Origin: Kiritimatiellia bacterium | Lineage (GTDB): Bacteria; Verrucomicrobiota; Kiritimatiellia; RFP12; UBA1067 | Reading direction: 5' to 3' | Length of the DNA stretch: 46,316 nucleotides | Assembly (NCBI GenBank): GCA_024405395.1 | Contig: JAKSOW010000009.1 | Location: 1 to 46,316 of the forward strand | Shown here: positions 16,491 to 25,053 of the stretch, piece after piece | Position numbering within the stretch: position 1 is the stretch's first letter | How the letters are laid out: each line of letters starts with the position of its first letter | The notes under the pieces: generated by a model | The model's input: the letters and a program-made list of their open reading frames with translations, nothing else | Told to the model about the DNA's origin: nothing | The model's database searches: none | Translations under genes and position numbers: made by a program

Positions 16491-17192
16491 ATGTCGCTTA
16501 AGGCTATGGTTTTCATAGATGGAGGTTGGCTTTATCGCAGTCGTGGAGCGCTTTTCCAGAAACTTCGCGAAGAGAACGGCTTTGAGATCGACTACGCCAA
16601 ACTTCCGAAAGTTCTCTGTGAAGATGTCGCAAACTATCTTGATGAGGACATTTCGCTTGTCCGCACCAACTATTTTGGGACTATCCCCTCCGCGCGATCC
16701 GGCTACAACACGAATAAGCAGTACTCCTTCTATGATTTTCTGGAGGTCAACTGTAATTACGAGACGGAGATCCATGAAGTTGACGTTGGCAGCGCTTCCG
16801 ATGTTCGGTCGGACGAACTCTGGACAAAGGTAGCCTTGGCGTCGGCTTTGGTCTTCTTTGCGGCTCAACCTGGAGCCTATGATGTGGCCCTTGTCATTGG
16901 CGACGATCCTGACCTGGCGCCTGCCCTTCGCCGTGTGCGCCTCATGGGTAAGCGCGTTCAGATCATCGGAATTCGCCCTTCCGATACTACCAAGCCACAG
17001 AACTCGATTTTCGGGAAATCTCGCGTGACCGATTTCCCGCCCATCTATCTAGATGATCATGCCGCAGACATTAGGCTCGTGAGGGAACATCGACTGAGAA
17101 CCTGCAAGCAATGCGGACACGAAGAGGAAACAACTTGGGCCGGCCCTGATTTCTTCTGCTCGCACTGTCGGGGAAAATACCGCCACTCTTAA
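16491..17192 (+). CDS. NYN-domain (PIN-like) protein with C-terminal zinc ribbon
   Basis: 233 residues from the ATG at 16491 with AAGGAG six bases upstream. The NYN fold is shown by MVFIDGGWLYRS (acidic D10) and VALVIGDDPDLAPALRRV followed by GKRVQIIG, as in LabA/YacP-like putative RNases. The C-terminus has CKQCGH and CSHCRG, a four-cysteine zinc ribbon that probably binds nucleic acid. It lies 47 nt after the coiled-coil membrane protein and shares its promoter. Its TAA overlaps the MATE gene stop in the palindrome TTAA. RNA cleavage is inferred from family. Confidence 0.78.
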   Translation: MSLKAMVFIDGGWLYRSRGALFQKLREENGFEIDYAKLPKVLCEDVANYLDEDISLVRTNYFGTIPSARSGYNTNKQYSFYDFLEVNCNYETEIHEVDVGSASDVRSDELWTKVALASALVFFAAQPGAYDVALVIGDDPDLAPALRRVRLMGKRVQIIGIRPSDTTKPQNSIFGKSRVTDFPPIYLDDHAADIRLVREHRLRTCKQCGHEEETTWAGPDFFCSHCRGKYRHS

Positions 17193-18604
17193 GTGAGTGA
17201 CTTGTGTGGACTGCGGGCGCGAGACAGAAAACCCAAATGACTAATCAGGGGCGGAATGGTCGCCACATTGGCCAGGACGTCCGATAGCGGCAGGGCCAGC
17301 CAGATGCCAAAGGCATGATCCCTGAAGAAGTAAGGCAGTATCCACACGCAGGGCAGAAGACACACAAATTGTCTGAGCGCAGAAAGCAGAATCGCCATTT
17401 TTGGGCGACCAATGGCCTGGAAATAGGTGGTGGAGACCACGTTGACGAAGATGCACCAGATCATGCAATTTGAAAGTGTCAGATCGCCGGCGGCCAGTTC
17501 TCGCAATGCCCCTTCCGCAGAAGGAACAAAACAGGCGACAAGCAACTGCGGAAACGGCGGAACGACCTGAACAAGGCAGGCCAAAACGCATAGGATAGCC
17601 GTGACGCCAAGCCCAAGAATCATGGTCTTTCGTACACGCTTGAAATTACGCGCCCCCCAATTATAGCCAAAGATGGGCGCGAGTCCTTGCTGCGCGCCCA
17701 AAATGGGCATGAAAGTCAGGATCATGACGCTTTGAAAAACACCCAACGAGGCAACCTGCCGAGTGGCTGAAGCGTCATCGGTAGCCCATTTCGCGAAAGC
17801 CGCCGCCAAGGAAAGATTGATGAGCGCTCCGGCGAACTGCTGCAGAAAAGGCGACAAACCAATACCCGTTGCCCGCCACAACAGACGGGGATAGATTCCT
17901 ATGCGCCGCCAACGCAGCCGCACGGAACTACGGCGGCGAAGATAATAGGAAAATGCCCAAAGACAACTGCACAGCATGGCGACGTTGGTTGCCCATGCAG
18001 CTCCGGAAATGCCCATCTTGAGTCCAAATATGAAAATCGGATCAAGAATGAAGTTCACGCCAAACCCCACCGCAAGACTAGTCATTGACTGAACTGCGGC
18101 ACCCTCGGCGCGCATCATTGCCGATAATCCAAAGGCCAAGTGCGAAAAGATATGGAAAAAAAGGACAAGACGTAGGTAGTCATGCGCAGCCGCATATGCT
18201 CCCGCAGAAACCTGTCGCCCACCGCACCAACCCAGAATCGTGTCCAGATTCCAATATACAAGAAAAGGAAGAAGTATGAAAAAAAGGACCTTGAACGCAA
18301 TCAGTTCTCCCAAGGTCTTCTCGGCACCGACTCTGTCCCCTTCTCCCAACTGAAGTGACAAGACCGTGGAATGCCCTACCCCAACTAACATGCCAAATGC
18401 AACGAAAACCATGGTCACAGGCATGGCTAAGGTAAGACCAGCCATTGAATCGGCACCACACCCCTGTCCAATGTAGAAACGATCAACAACCGCATAAAGG
18501 GCATTGAGCGACATGGACACCAGTGCCGGCCAGGAATACCGAAACAAGAGGCGCCCCAGGGGCGCCTCTGCAAGTTCCTTAAGCCGTTTCGATGCGGGAG
18601 CCAT
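17189..18604 (-). CDS. MATE-family efflux transporter
   Basis: 471 residues with about 12 hydrophobic segments. Family features are LLFRYSWPALVSMSLNALY, VVDRFYIGQGCGADSMAG and, near the middle, GISGAAWATN. This fits the MepA/DinF-like branch, which exports drugs or metabolites by cation antiport in the inner membrane. The ATG shares one base with the stop of the LRR gene (TGATG). A perfect 23-bp palindrome lies in codons 12-19. The substrate is unknown. Confidence 0.85.
   Translation of the reverse strand: MAPASKRLKELAEAPLGRLLFRYSWPALVSMSLNALYAVVDRFYIGQGCGADSMAGLTLAMPVTMVFVAFGMLVGVGHSTVLSLQLGEGDRVGAEKTLGELIAFKVLFFILLPFLVYWNLDTILGWCGGRQVSAGAYAAAHDYLRLVLFFHIFSHLAFGLSAMMRAEGAAVQSMTSLAVGFGVNFILDPIFIFGLKMGISGAAWATNVAMLCSCLWAFSYYLRRRSSVRLRWRRIGIYPRLLWRATGIGLSPFLQQFAGALINLSLAAAFAKWATDDASATRQVASLGVFQSVMILTFMPILGAQQGLAPIFGYNWGARNFKRVRKTMILGLGVTAILCVLACLVQVVPPFPQLLVACFVPSAEGALRELAAGDLTLSNCMIWCIFVNVVSTTYFQAIGRPKMAILLSALRQFVCLLPCVWILPYFFRDHAFGIWLALPLSDVLANVATIPPLISHLGFLSRARSPHKSLT
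18547..18569. repeat. Perfect 11-bp palindrome within the MATE gene start region
   Basis: AGAGGCGCCCC at 18547-18557 pairs with GGGGCGCCTCT at 18559-18569 around a single central base. It lies 35-57 nt inside the MATE coding sequence. In RNA the tip must open to form a loop of three or more bases, leaving a stable GC stem. Confidence 0.7.
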
Positions 18605-19389
18605 CAGAAAAGAATGGCGACATCCGGCAAAGCGGTACGAATGCGCTTGGACTCTTCTTCACTGATTGGGCAGCCACTGAGCACCAGCGAGTTGAGCTTC
18701 TTCCAGGCTGACAAGTCGGCCGGCAGTTTCGACACGCGTGTACCGGCCAAAGAGATGGATTTAAGTGCTGGAAGTGAAGTGAGCCAATCAGGAACTTCGG
18801 CAATCGGATTGTTGTCTAGAAGAAGATCCTCCAAAGCGGTCCAATTCTTTGCGACTTCCGGAATGGACGTCAGATGATTGCGCCGCGCGTAGAACCTACG
18901 AAGGTTTTTGAGGGCCGCCAATGAGGCTGGTATCTCCTTCAACTGATTCTCATTGAGCCGTAGCCATTTCAAGGCAGTCAGCAGCGATATAACGTCTGGA
19001 ACATTCGTTAACTGGTTGCCGTCTAGGTTCAGATACCGTAGAGCGTTAAGTTTCGCCAAATCGGCCGGAAGATTTGTCAGGCCATTGCGCACGAGATACA
19101 GATCTTTGACTGTCGACAAGGCAAAGACCGTGGACGGGATTTCCTTGATGCCAATCTCGGAAAGATCTAGCACTTCCAATTTGGGAAGGTTCGACAAGGA
19201 CTCTGCTGATATGGGCTGCTTTTCTCCGCGCAGGAAGAGCCGGACGACTTCTGCACGGTTGGTCTTCGACAAGGCATCAAGTCCTGCGACCGTGGGAACA
19301 TCCGAAGGACGGGAATGATTGTCGAAACAGCCCGTCACAAACGCAAGCGACGCCGCCAAAAGCAAAACAACAGAATTTTTCATGATCAT
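18604..19389 (-). CDS. Leucine-rich-repeat lipoprotein
   Basis: 261 residues. A signal peptide ends at a lipobox VTGC (Cys about residue 21), so the protein is probably lipid-anchored and periplasmic or surface-facing. It then has about eight LRR units of roughly 23 residues (for example LRYLNLDGNQLTNVPDVI, LKWLRLNENQLKEIPASL), the pattern common in bacterial adhesion or scaffold proteins. AAGAAGG precedes the first ATG (19389); ATG 19383 is the alternative. It is coupled to the MATE gene downstream and 11 nt from rfbA upstream. Confidence 0.82.
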   Translation of the reverse strand: MIMKNSVVLLLAASLAFVTGCFDNHSRPSDVPTVAGLDALSKTNRAEVVRLFLRGEKQPISAESLSNLPKLEVLDLSEIGIKEIPSTVFALSTVKDLYLVRNGLTNLPADLAKLNALRYLNLDGNQLTNVPDVISLLTALKWLRLNENQLKEIPASLAALKNLRRFYARRNHLTSIPEVAKNWTALEDLLLDNNPIAEVPDWLTSLPALKSISLAGTRVSKLPADLSAWKKLNSLVLSGCPISEEESKRIRTALPDVAILF

Positions 19390-19400
19390 GGATACCCTTC

Positions 19401-20264
19401 TTAGCCAACAAGATTCCTAAGATAGATGCCGTAGGTCGATTTGCCGTAGGCATCAGCAAGTTTCTGAAGTTGATGGTCGTCAATCCAGCCCTTATGCCAG
19501 GCAATCTCTTCAATGCAGCTCATCTGCAACCCTTGTCGCTCTTCAATGGCGCGAACAAAAGATGTGGCATCGGCTAGCGACTGATGTGTGCCAGTGTCAA
19601 GCCAGGCGAATCCCCGGCTCATAAGCTTTACACGCAGACGCCCCTCTGCCAGATAAGCTTTATTGACGTCGGTGATTTCATATTCCCCACGAGCCGAAGG
19701 CTTGAGCGCTGCAGCGATCTTCACTACATCGTTGGGATAGAAATAAAGGCCGGGCACAGCATAATTGGACTTAGGCTTGGCGGGCTTCTCCTCCAAAGAC
19801 TCCACCTTGCCGTCTGCGTCAAAAGCCACTACACCATAACGTTCAGGGTCGGTGACGCGGTAGCCGAAGATTGTGGGATCGGCAGATCTGTCGGCCTCCA
19901 TGAGCAGATGTGGAAGTTCGGCACCATAGAAGATGTTGTCGCCCAGCACCAGGCACACGTCATCGTCGCCGAGGAAATCACGCCCCAGCACAAAGGCTTG
20001 GGCTAGTCCGTTGGGAACTTCCTGCACCTGATAAGTGAATTTCATGCCAAGATCTGAACCATCGCCCAGCAGGCGCTCGAAGTTTGGCAGATCCACAGGC
20101 GTGGAGATGATCAACACCTCTCGAATGCCGGCGAGCATCAACGTGGAAAGCGGAAAGAAGATCATGGGCTTATCGTAAACCGGCAGCAGCTGCTTGGATA
20201 CGACACGCGTCAACGGATGCAGACGCGTCCCTGCGCCGCCCGCCAGAATGATGCCCTTTCTCAT
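19401..20264 (-). CDS. rfbA: Glucose-1-phosphate thymidylyltransferase
   Basis: 287 residues, near the usual 290. It makes dTDP-glucose, the first step to dTDP-rhamnose and related surface sugars. Signatures are the nucleotide loop [32 protein letters not shown], and [12 protein letters not shown] near the C-terminus. The other rhamnose genes (rfbB, C, D) are not next to it, which is unusual. It lies between ileS and the LRR lipoprotein on one strand with short gaps, so co-transcription is likely. Confidence 0.93.
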   Translation of the reverse strand: MRKGIILAGGAGTRLHPLTRVVSKQLLPVYDKPMIFFPLSTLMLAGIREVLIISTPVDLPNFERLLGDGSDLGMKFTYQVQEVPNGLAQAFVLGRDFLGDDDVCLVLGDNIFYGAELPHLLMEADRSADPTIFGYRVTDPERYGVVAFDADGKVESLEEKPAKPKSNYAVPGLYFYPNDVVKIAAALKPSARGEYEITDVNKAYLAEGRLRVKLMSRGFAWLDTGTHQSLADATSFVRAIEERQGLQMSCIEEIAWHKGWIDDHQLQKLADAYGKSTYGIYLRNLVG

Positions 20265-20286
20265 CTTCCCGCTTACCTTTCGCTGA

Positions 20287-23200
20287 TTAGACCTTGGCTA
20301 CGACGATCTTAACGGCGTGACCGTTGAGGTCAACCTCCTGAGCCTCGTTAGTGTCGAAATTCAAGGCTTTGGCCAGAATTTCACCCTTAACGTAGTCCAC
20401 ATGAGCCTCCAGCGCAGCCTCTACCTCATCATCGCACGCCACAGTGACCGTAATCCGCTGCGTGACCTCAAAATCGGCTGTCTTGCGCATGGCTTGGACA
20501 TGGCTGATGAACTCGCGGGCAAGGCCTTCGGCAACGAGCGCAGGCGTCAGAGCCGTTTCAAGGCCCACTACGATGGCATTCTGAGAGGCCACCACCAGCC
20601 CTTCCTTTGGCTTACGTGTGACAAGCACGTCTTCCGTCGTCAGCTCAAAGCCTTCGATGGTGGCTGTCCCGTCAAAACTCTTGAGATTTGCGATTGCCGC
20701 CGCAACCGCCTTCATCTTCGGACCACACTTCTTGCCAAGTGTCTTGAAATTCGCCTTGAACGTGACATCGCAAAGCTCCGTCTCATCTGTGATGAGCGAG
20801 AGTTCCTTGATGTTCAGTTCATCAAGGATGAGCGCTTCCAGCTCGCGCGCGTCCTTGCACGCTTTCTGCGAAAGCCCCGCAATCTTGATCGCCGGCAACG
20901 GTTGGCGGACTTTGAGATCATTGTCCACACGGAGGCGACGTCCAAGTTCCACCACTGTCTGCACGCCTGCCATGGCCTTCTCGAGCGCCAAGTCGCGTGC
21001 CGCCGCGTTGGGTTCCGGGAACGTGCACAAATGCACGCTCTCAGGATCACTGGCCCCCTTGAGATTTCCGTAGATCTCCTCTGCGATGAACGGCGTAAAG
21101 GGCGCAGCCACCTTAGCGAGTTGCACCAATACGTAGCGTAGCGTGCGATAGGCGTTGAGCTTGTCCCCATCGTCCTGGCTTTTCCAGAACCTGCGGCGAC
21201 TACGGCGAATGTACCAGTTCGTCAGATCCTCGACGAACGCAACGAAAGGCCTGACGGCCTTCTGCAGATCATACTGGTCCATGGCCGCGGTGACGTCAGC
21301 AATCAGCGTCTCCATCGAGCTCACAATCCAGCGGTCAAGCACATTGTCACTCTTGGGATAGACCACCTCTGCATCCGCGAAGCCATCCACATTCGCATAC
21401 GTCACAAAGAACGAATAGGCATTCCACCACGGAATCAGCAGGTCACGCAACAACTGCTTGACGCCATTCTCCGAGAATTTGAGGTTTTCGGCACGAACCA
21501 CCGGCGAGTAGATCATGTACAGACGAATGGCATCCGCACCATAAGTGTCCAACATGAGGGTCGGGTCCGGATAGTTCTTCAGGCGCTTCGACATCTTCTT
21601 GCCGTCTTCAGCCAGCACTAGTCCGTTGACGACAACGTTCTTGTATGGGCTCTTGCCGAAGAGCATCGTGCCAAGCAACATCAGCGTGTAGAACCAACCA
21701 CGCGTCTGATCAAGACCTTCGGCGATGAAGTCAGCCGGGAAGAAATTCGCGAAAGTTGCAAGATCGGGTTTTCCGTCCGCACCGCCCATGTAGTGCTGCT
21801 GAGCATAAGGCATGGAACCACTTTCGAACCAGCAGTCGAGCACTTCCGGCGTGCGGTGGTACGTCTTGCCGTCGCGCGTAATGACAATCTTGTCCACATA
21901 ATGCTTGTGGAGATCGGTCACCTTAACGCCGCTCAGCGCCTCAAGCTCCTTAATGGAACCCACGCAGATCATGTCATCGGGATCGGCGTCATTGATCCAC
22001 ACCGGGATGCAGCTGCCCCAGAAACGGTTGCGGCTGATGTTCCAGTCGCGGGCATCCTTCAGCCAGTTGCCGAAACGCTTGTCGCCCACATAGTCGGGCG
22101 TCCAGTGCACTCCATCATTGTTGGCAGAGAGCTTCTCGTGCAGATCCTCCACCTTCACGTACCATGCATCGATGGCGCGATAGATGAGCGGCGTATCCGT
22201 GCGGTCGCAGAACGGATAGGAGTGGGTAATCGTAGCCTGATGGACGATTTTGCCCTCGACCTTCAGACGTTTGATGATGTCCTTGTCGCAGTCTTTGCAG
22301 AAGCGGCCGGCATATTCAGGCAACTTGTCCGTGAAGTTGCAGCTGGCATCCAGTGGATCGGCAATCGCCGTCATCCCGGCTTCCTTGCAGACGCGGAAGT
22401 CGTCCTCACCATAGGCCGGTGCGATATGGACAATGCCCACGCCGTCGTCTGTGGTCACATAGTCGTCGTTGAGCACGCGGAAAGCGCCTTCGGACTTGAG
22501 CTCAGCGAAGTACGGGAAGATGGGCTCATAGCACATCCCCTTCAGCTCCGTTCCCTTGCAGGAAAGCACAATCTCGTACTGCTCGGGCTTTTTGAAGATG
22601 TGGGGCAGTCTGGCCTCGGCCATCAGATAGACAGGACGGGCGTCATCGGTGAGGTCACGCACGGCCACGTAGTCGATGTTCGCGCCTGCGCACATCATCA
22701 AGTTTTCCGGCAAGGTCCACGGCGTCGTCGTCCAGATGAGCAGATAGACCATTGGCTCCTTGGCCAGCAAGTCCTGGATGACCGCGGATTCGGCGGAAAG
22801 CGCTTTGGTCCGCACCGTGACAGTTGGATCCTGTACGTCCTTGTAGTTCGAGCCGGCCTCAAAATTGGAAAGCGGCGTGGACAGCTTCCAGGAGTACGGC
22901 ATGATGCGGTGGCTCTTATAGACACGCCCCTGCTCCCAAAGCTGCTTGAAGACCCACCAAATAGTCTCCATGAAGTCAGGGTTCATCGTCTTGTAGTCGT
23001 TGTCGAAGTCAACCCAGCGCCCCATGCGGGTGACTGTCTTGCGCCATTCGGAGACGTATTTGAGAACCATCGAGCGACACTGCTCGTTGAATTTGTCGAC
23101 ACCCAATGCCTTGATTTCAGGCGTACCCGAAACACCAAGAGCATCCTGTGCAAGCGCTTCAATGGGGAGCCCGTGCGTATCCCAGCCGAAACGACGTTCC

Positions 23201-23436
23201 ACGTACTTGCCGCGCATGGTCTGATAACGCGGCACAATGTCCTTGATCGTGCCCGCAAGCAGGTGTCCATAATGCGGCAGGCCAGTCGCAAAGGGAGGTC
23301 CGTCGTAGAACTTGTAGCGTTCGCCGCCAGCATTCTTGGCGAGCGACTTCTTGAACGTATCGTTCTCGGCCCAGAACGCGAGAACGCCTTCCTCCATCTT
23401 GGGGAATTGGACCTTGTTTGATACCGGCTTGAACAT
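20287..23436 (-). CDS. ileS: Isoleucyl-tRNA synthetase (long, type II-like)
   Basis: 1049 residues from MFKPVSNK at 23436, with AAGGAG five bases upstream; the frame is open further upstream but includes the uxaC terminator. The HIGH-type motif is HYGH in [16 protein letters not shown], and the KMSKS loop reads KMSKR. An editing (CP1) domain with [13 protein letters not shown] and a long C-terminal anticodon/DUF5915-like region are present. Length and motifs fit the eukaryote-like IleRS2 type, often linked to mupirocin tolerance; that property is inferred from the family. Confidence 0.95.
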   Translation of the reverse strand: MFKPVSNKVQFPKMEEGVLAFWAENDTFKKSLAKNAGGERYKFYDGPPFATGLPHYGHLLAGTIKDIVPRYQTMRGKYVERRFGWDTHGLPIEALAQDALGVSGTPEIKALGVDKFNEQCRSMVLKYVSEWRKTVTRMGRWVDFDNDYKTMNPDFMETIWWVFKQLWEQGRVYKSHRIMPYSWKLSTPLSNFEAGSNYKDVQDPTVTVRTKALSAESAVIQDLLAKEPMVYLLIWTTTPWTLPENLMMCAGANIDYVAVRDLTDDARPVYLMAEARLPHIFKKPEQYEIVLSCKGTELKGMCYEPIFPYFAELKSEGAFRVLNDDYVTTDDGVGIVHIAPAYGEDDFRVCKEAGMTAIADPLDASCNFTDKLPEYAGRFCKDCDKDIIKRLKVEGKIVHQATITHSYPFCDRTDTPLIYRAIDAWYVKVEDLHEKLSANNDGVHWTPDYVGDKRFGNWLKDARDWNISRNRFWGSCIPVWINDADPDDMICVGSIKELEALSGVKVTDLHKHYVDKIVITRDGKTYHRTPEVLDCWFESGSMPYAQQHYMGGADGKPDLATFANFFPADFIAEGLDQTRGWFYTLMLLGTMLFGKSPYKNVVVNGLVLAEDGKKMSKRLKNYPDPTLMLDTYGADAIRLYMIYSPVVRAENLKFSENGVKQLLRDLLIPWWNAYSFFVTYANVDGFADAEVVYPKSDNVLDRWIVSSMETLIADVTAAMDQYDLQKAVRPFVAFVEDLTNWYIRRSRRRFWKSQDDGDKLNAYRTLRYVLVQLAKVAAPFTPFIAEEIYGNLKGASDPESVHLCTFPEPNAAARDLALEKAMAGVQTVVELGRRLRVDNDLKVRQPLPAIKIAGLSQKACKDARELEALILDELNIKELSLITDETELCDVTFKANFKTLGKKCGPKMKAVAAAIANLKSFDGTATIEGFELTTEDVLVTRKPKEGLVVASQNAIVVGLETALTPALVAEGLAREFISHVQAMRKTADFEVTQRITVTVACDDEVEAALEAHVDYVKGEILAKALNFDTNEAQEVDLNGHAVKIVVAKV

Positions 23437-23450
23437 GTGAACTCCTTGAC

Positions 23451-23490
23451 AAGAACAGAAAACGCGGGCGGCCCCCTGTGGCCGCCCGCG
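23451..23490 (-). terminator. Intrinsic terminator after uxaC
   Basis: A perfect 11-bp GC stem (23463-23473 with 23480-23490, 6-nt loop) is followed on the minus strand by TTTTCTGTTCT. It lies 10 nt after the uxaC stop and separates uxaC from ileS. Confidence 0.75.
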
Positions 23491-23499
23491 GGAACGCAC

Positions 23500-24903
23500 T
23501 TAGGCGTTGAAACCGAAGTAGCGGTTGGCGTTGTTGAACGAGATGTCCTGGACAATGCCGCCGAGCCACTTCATGTCGTTCGGGATCTCGCCCGCCTCGA
23601 CTTCGGCGCCGAGCTTCTGGCAGAGGATGCGGCGGAAATATTCGTGCCGCGTATAGCTGAGGAACGAACGGCTGTCCGTGAGCATGCCAACGAAGTTGCC
23701 GAGGCAGCCAAGGGCGGAAAGCGCTTCGATCTGCTTCTTCATGCCGTCCTTCTGGTCCAGGAACCACCAGGCCGAGCCCAACTGGATCTTGCCGCGGTCC
23801 GGAGCCTTCTGGAAGCAGCCCATGAGCGTGGCCAGCATCTCATTGTCTTTCGGGTTGAGAGAGTAGAGGATGCAGCGCGGAAGCGAATCTTCGCGCTCAA
23901 GACGATCGAAGAGCTTCGACAGCGACTCCGTAACCGACCAGTCGCCAATGCAGTCAAAGCCCGTGTCGGGGCCGAGCTTCTCGAACATCCGAGAATTGTT
24001 GTCGCGCAGGCAGCAATAGTGCAGCTGCGTCGTCCAGTTGGCCTTGGCGTCAGCCTTCAGCCCTTCGTAGAGCCAGGCGCTCTTGATCTTGAGCGCCTCT
24101 TCCGCCGTAAGAGCCTTGCCGGACCGTGCCTTCTTGAAGATGCGGCGGCAGTCGGCTTCCGTGTAGGGCGCCGCGAAGATCTCGGTCACGCCATAGTCGG
24201 AAATCACGCACCCCACCTTCTCGAAGAAGGTATGGCGCTTGGCCATGGCCGCAAGGAAGTCATCCCAGGTCTTGACGGGCATTTTGGCCGCCGCGGCCAG
24301 CTTGTCCATCCAATCGTTCCATGCCTTGAGATTCTCGACCTTGGAGGCCTTGTCGCTGCGCCAGGCCGGGCGAATCTGCGTCCAGAAAGGATTCTTGGCA
24401 ATGGCCAGGTGATGTTCGAGGCTGTCCACGGGGTCATCCGTCGTACACACCACCTTCACATTGGACTTCTTCATGAGGCCTCGAGCGGAGAAACCCTTAC
24501 CGGCCAGTTTGGCGTTGCACTTCTTCCAGATCTTCTCGGCGTTCTTGGTGTTGAGCAGATCCGTCACGCCGAAATAGCGCGCGAGCTCGAGATGACTCCA
24601 GTCGAAAAGCGGATTCTTGACCAGGCGCTCCATTGTTGCGGCGAAGGCCATGAACTTGTCATGCCAATCAGCATCGCCGGTGATGAACTTCTCCTCAATC
24701 CCATTGGAACGCATCTGGCGCCACTTGTAGTGGTCCCCGCCCAGCCACACCTGCGCAATATCGGTCCAGCGTTTATCTTCGGCAATCTCAATCGGCGGAA
24801 GGTGGCAGTGGTAGTCGATGATGGGCATCTTCTCGGCATAGCCGTGATACAACTCACGCGCCGCCTTGGTGTTTAGGAGAAAGTCGTCGTTGATGAATGC
24901 CAT
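23500..24903 (-). CDS. uxaC: Glucuronate isomerase (uronate isomerase)
   Basis: 467 residues from the ATG at 24903, with AAAGGAAA about nine bases upstream; an earlier ATG at 24921 has no such site. It converts D-glucuronate to fructuronate and galacturonate to tagaturonate. The metal-site segment MPIIDYHCHLPP near the N-terminus and the WLGGDHYKWRQMR stretch are characteristic, and the length matches UxaC. It has its own promoter upstream and a strong terminator. Adjacent beta-helix and other glycan genes suggest use of uronic acids from polysaccharides, by inference. Confidence 0.94.
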   Translation of the reverse strand: MAFINDDFLLNTKAARELYHGYAEKMPIIDYHCHLPPIEIAEDKRWTDIAQVWLGGDHYKWRQMRSNGIEEKFITGDADWHDKFMAFAATMERLVKNPLFDWSHLELARYFGVTDLLNTKNAEKIWKKCNAKLAGKGFSARGLMKKSNVKVVCTTDDPVDSLEHHLAIAKNPFWTQIRPAWRSDKASKVENLKAWNDWMDKLAAAAKMPVKTWDDFLAAMAKRHTFFEKVGCVISDYGVTEIFAAPYTEADCRRIFKKARSGKALTAEEALKIKSAWLYEGLKADAKANWTTQLHYCCLRDNNSRMFEKLGPDTGFDCIGDWSVTESLSKLFDRLEREDSLPRCILYSLNPKDNEMLATLMGCFQKAPDRGKIQLGSAWWFLDQKDGMKKQIEALSALGCLGNFVGMLTDSRSFLSYTRHEYFRRILCQKLGAEVEAGEIPNDMKWLGGIVQDISFNNANRYFGFNA

Positions 24904-24938
24904 GATGGTGTTTCCTTTCATTCGAGATGAATGTCGAT

Positions 24939-24949
24939 ATTATACCATA
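24939..24949 (-). promoter_or_regulatory. uxaC extended -10 promoter
   Basis: The minus strand reads TATGGTATAAT, a TG-extended -10, giving a predicted start near 24932 and a leader of about 30 nt. No good -35. The same 11-mer occurs upstream of the SGNH gene (39261-39271). Confidence 0.6.
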
Positions 24950-24980
24950 TTCACATCGGAATTGGAAGCAAACAGGCATC

Positions 24981-25029
24981 TCGCGCCACGGTTTTGCAGG
25001 AGCTTTTGAGCGGAAGTCGATTGGCGCGA
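24981..25029. repeat. Spaced inverted repeat upstream of uxaC
   Basis: TCGCGCCA (24981-24988) and TGGCGCGA (25022-25029) form an 8-bp inverted repeat 33 nt apart, in the gap between the uxaC promoter and the beta-helix gene. It could be a paired regulator site or a weak hairpin; there is no T tract to make it a clear terminator. Confidence 0.35.
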
Positions 25030-25053
25030 AAACCATCGAAAATGAACGAAGTT

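Noticed and set aside
21793-23421. A 542-codon open frame on the plus strand opposite ileS
   Set aside because: It is antisense to a certain isoleucyl-tRNA synthetase, has no recognisable domain or ribosome site and is the usual shadow of a GC-rich gene.
23437-23499. N-terminal extension of ileS upstream of MFKPVSNK
   Set aside because: The extension is made from the uxaC terminator hairpin, and AAGGAG sits just before the internal ATG.
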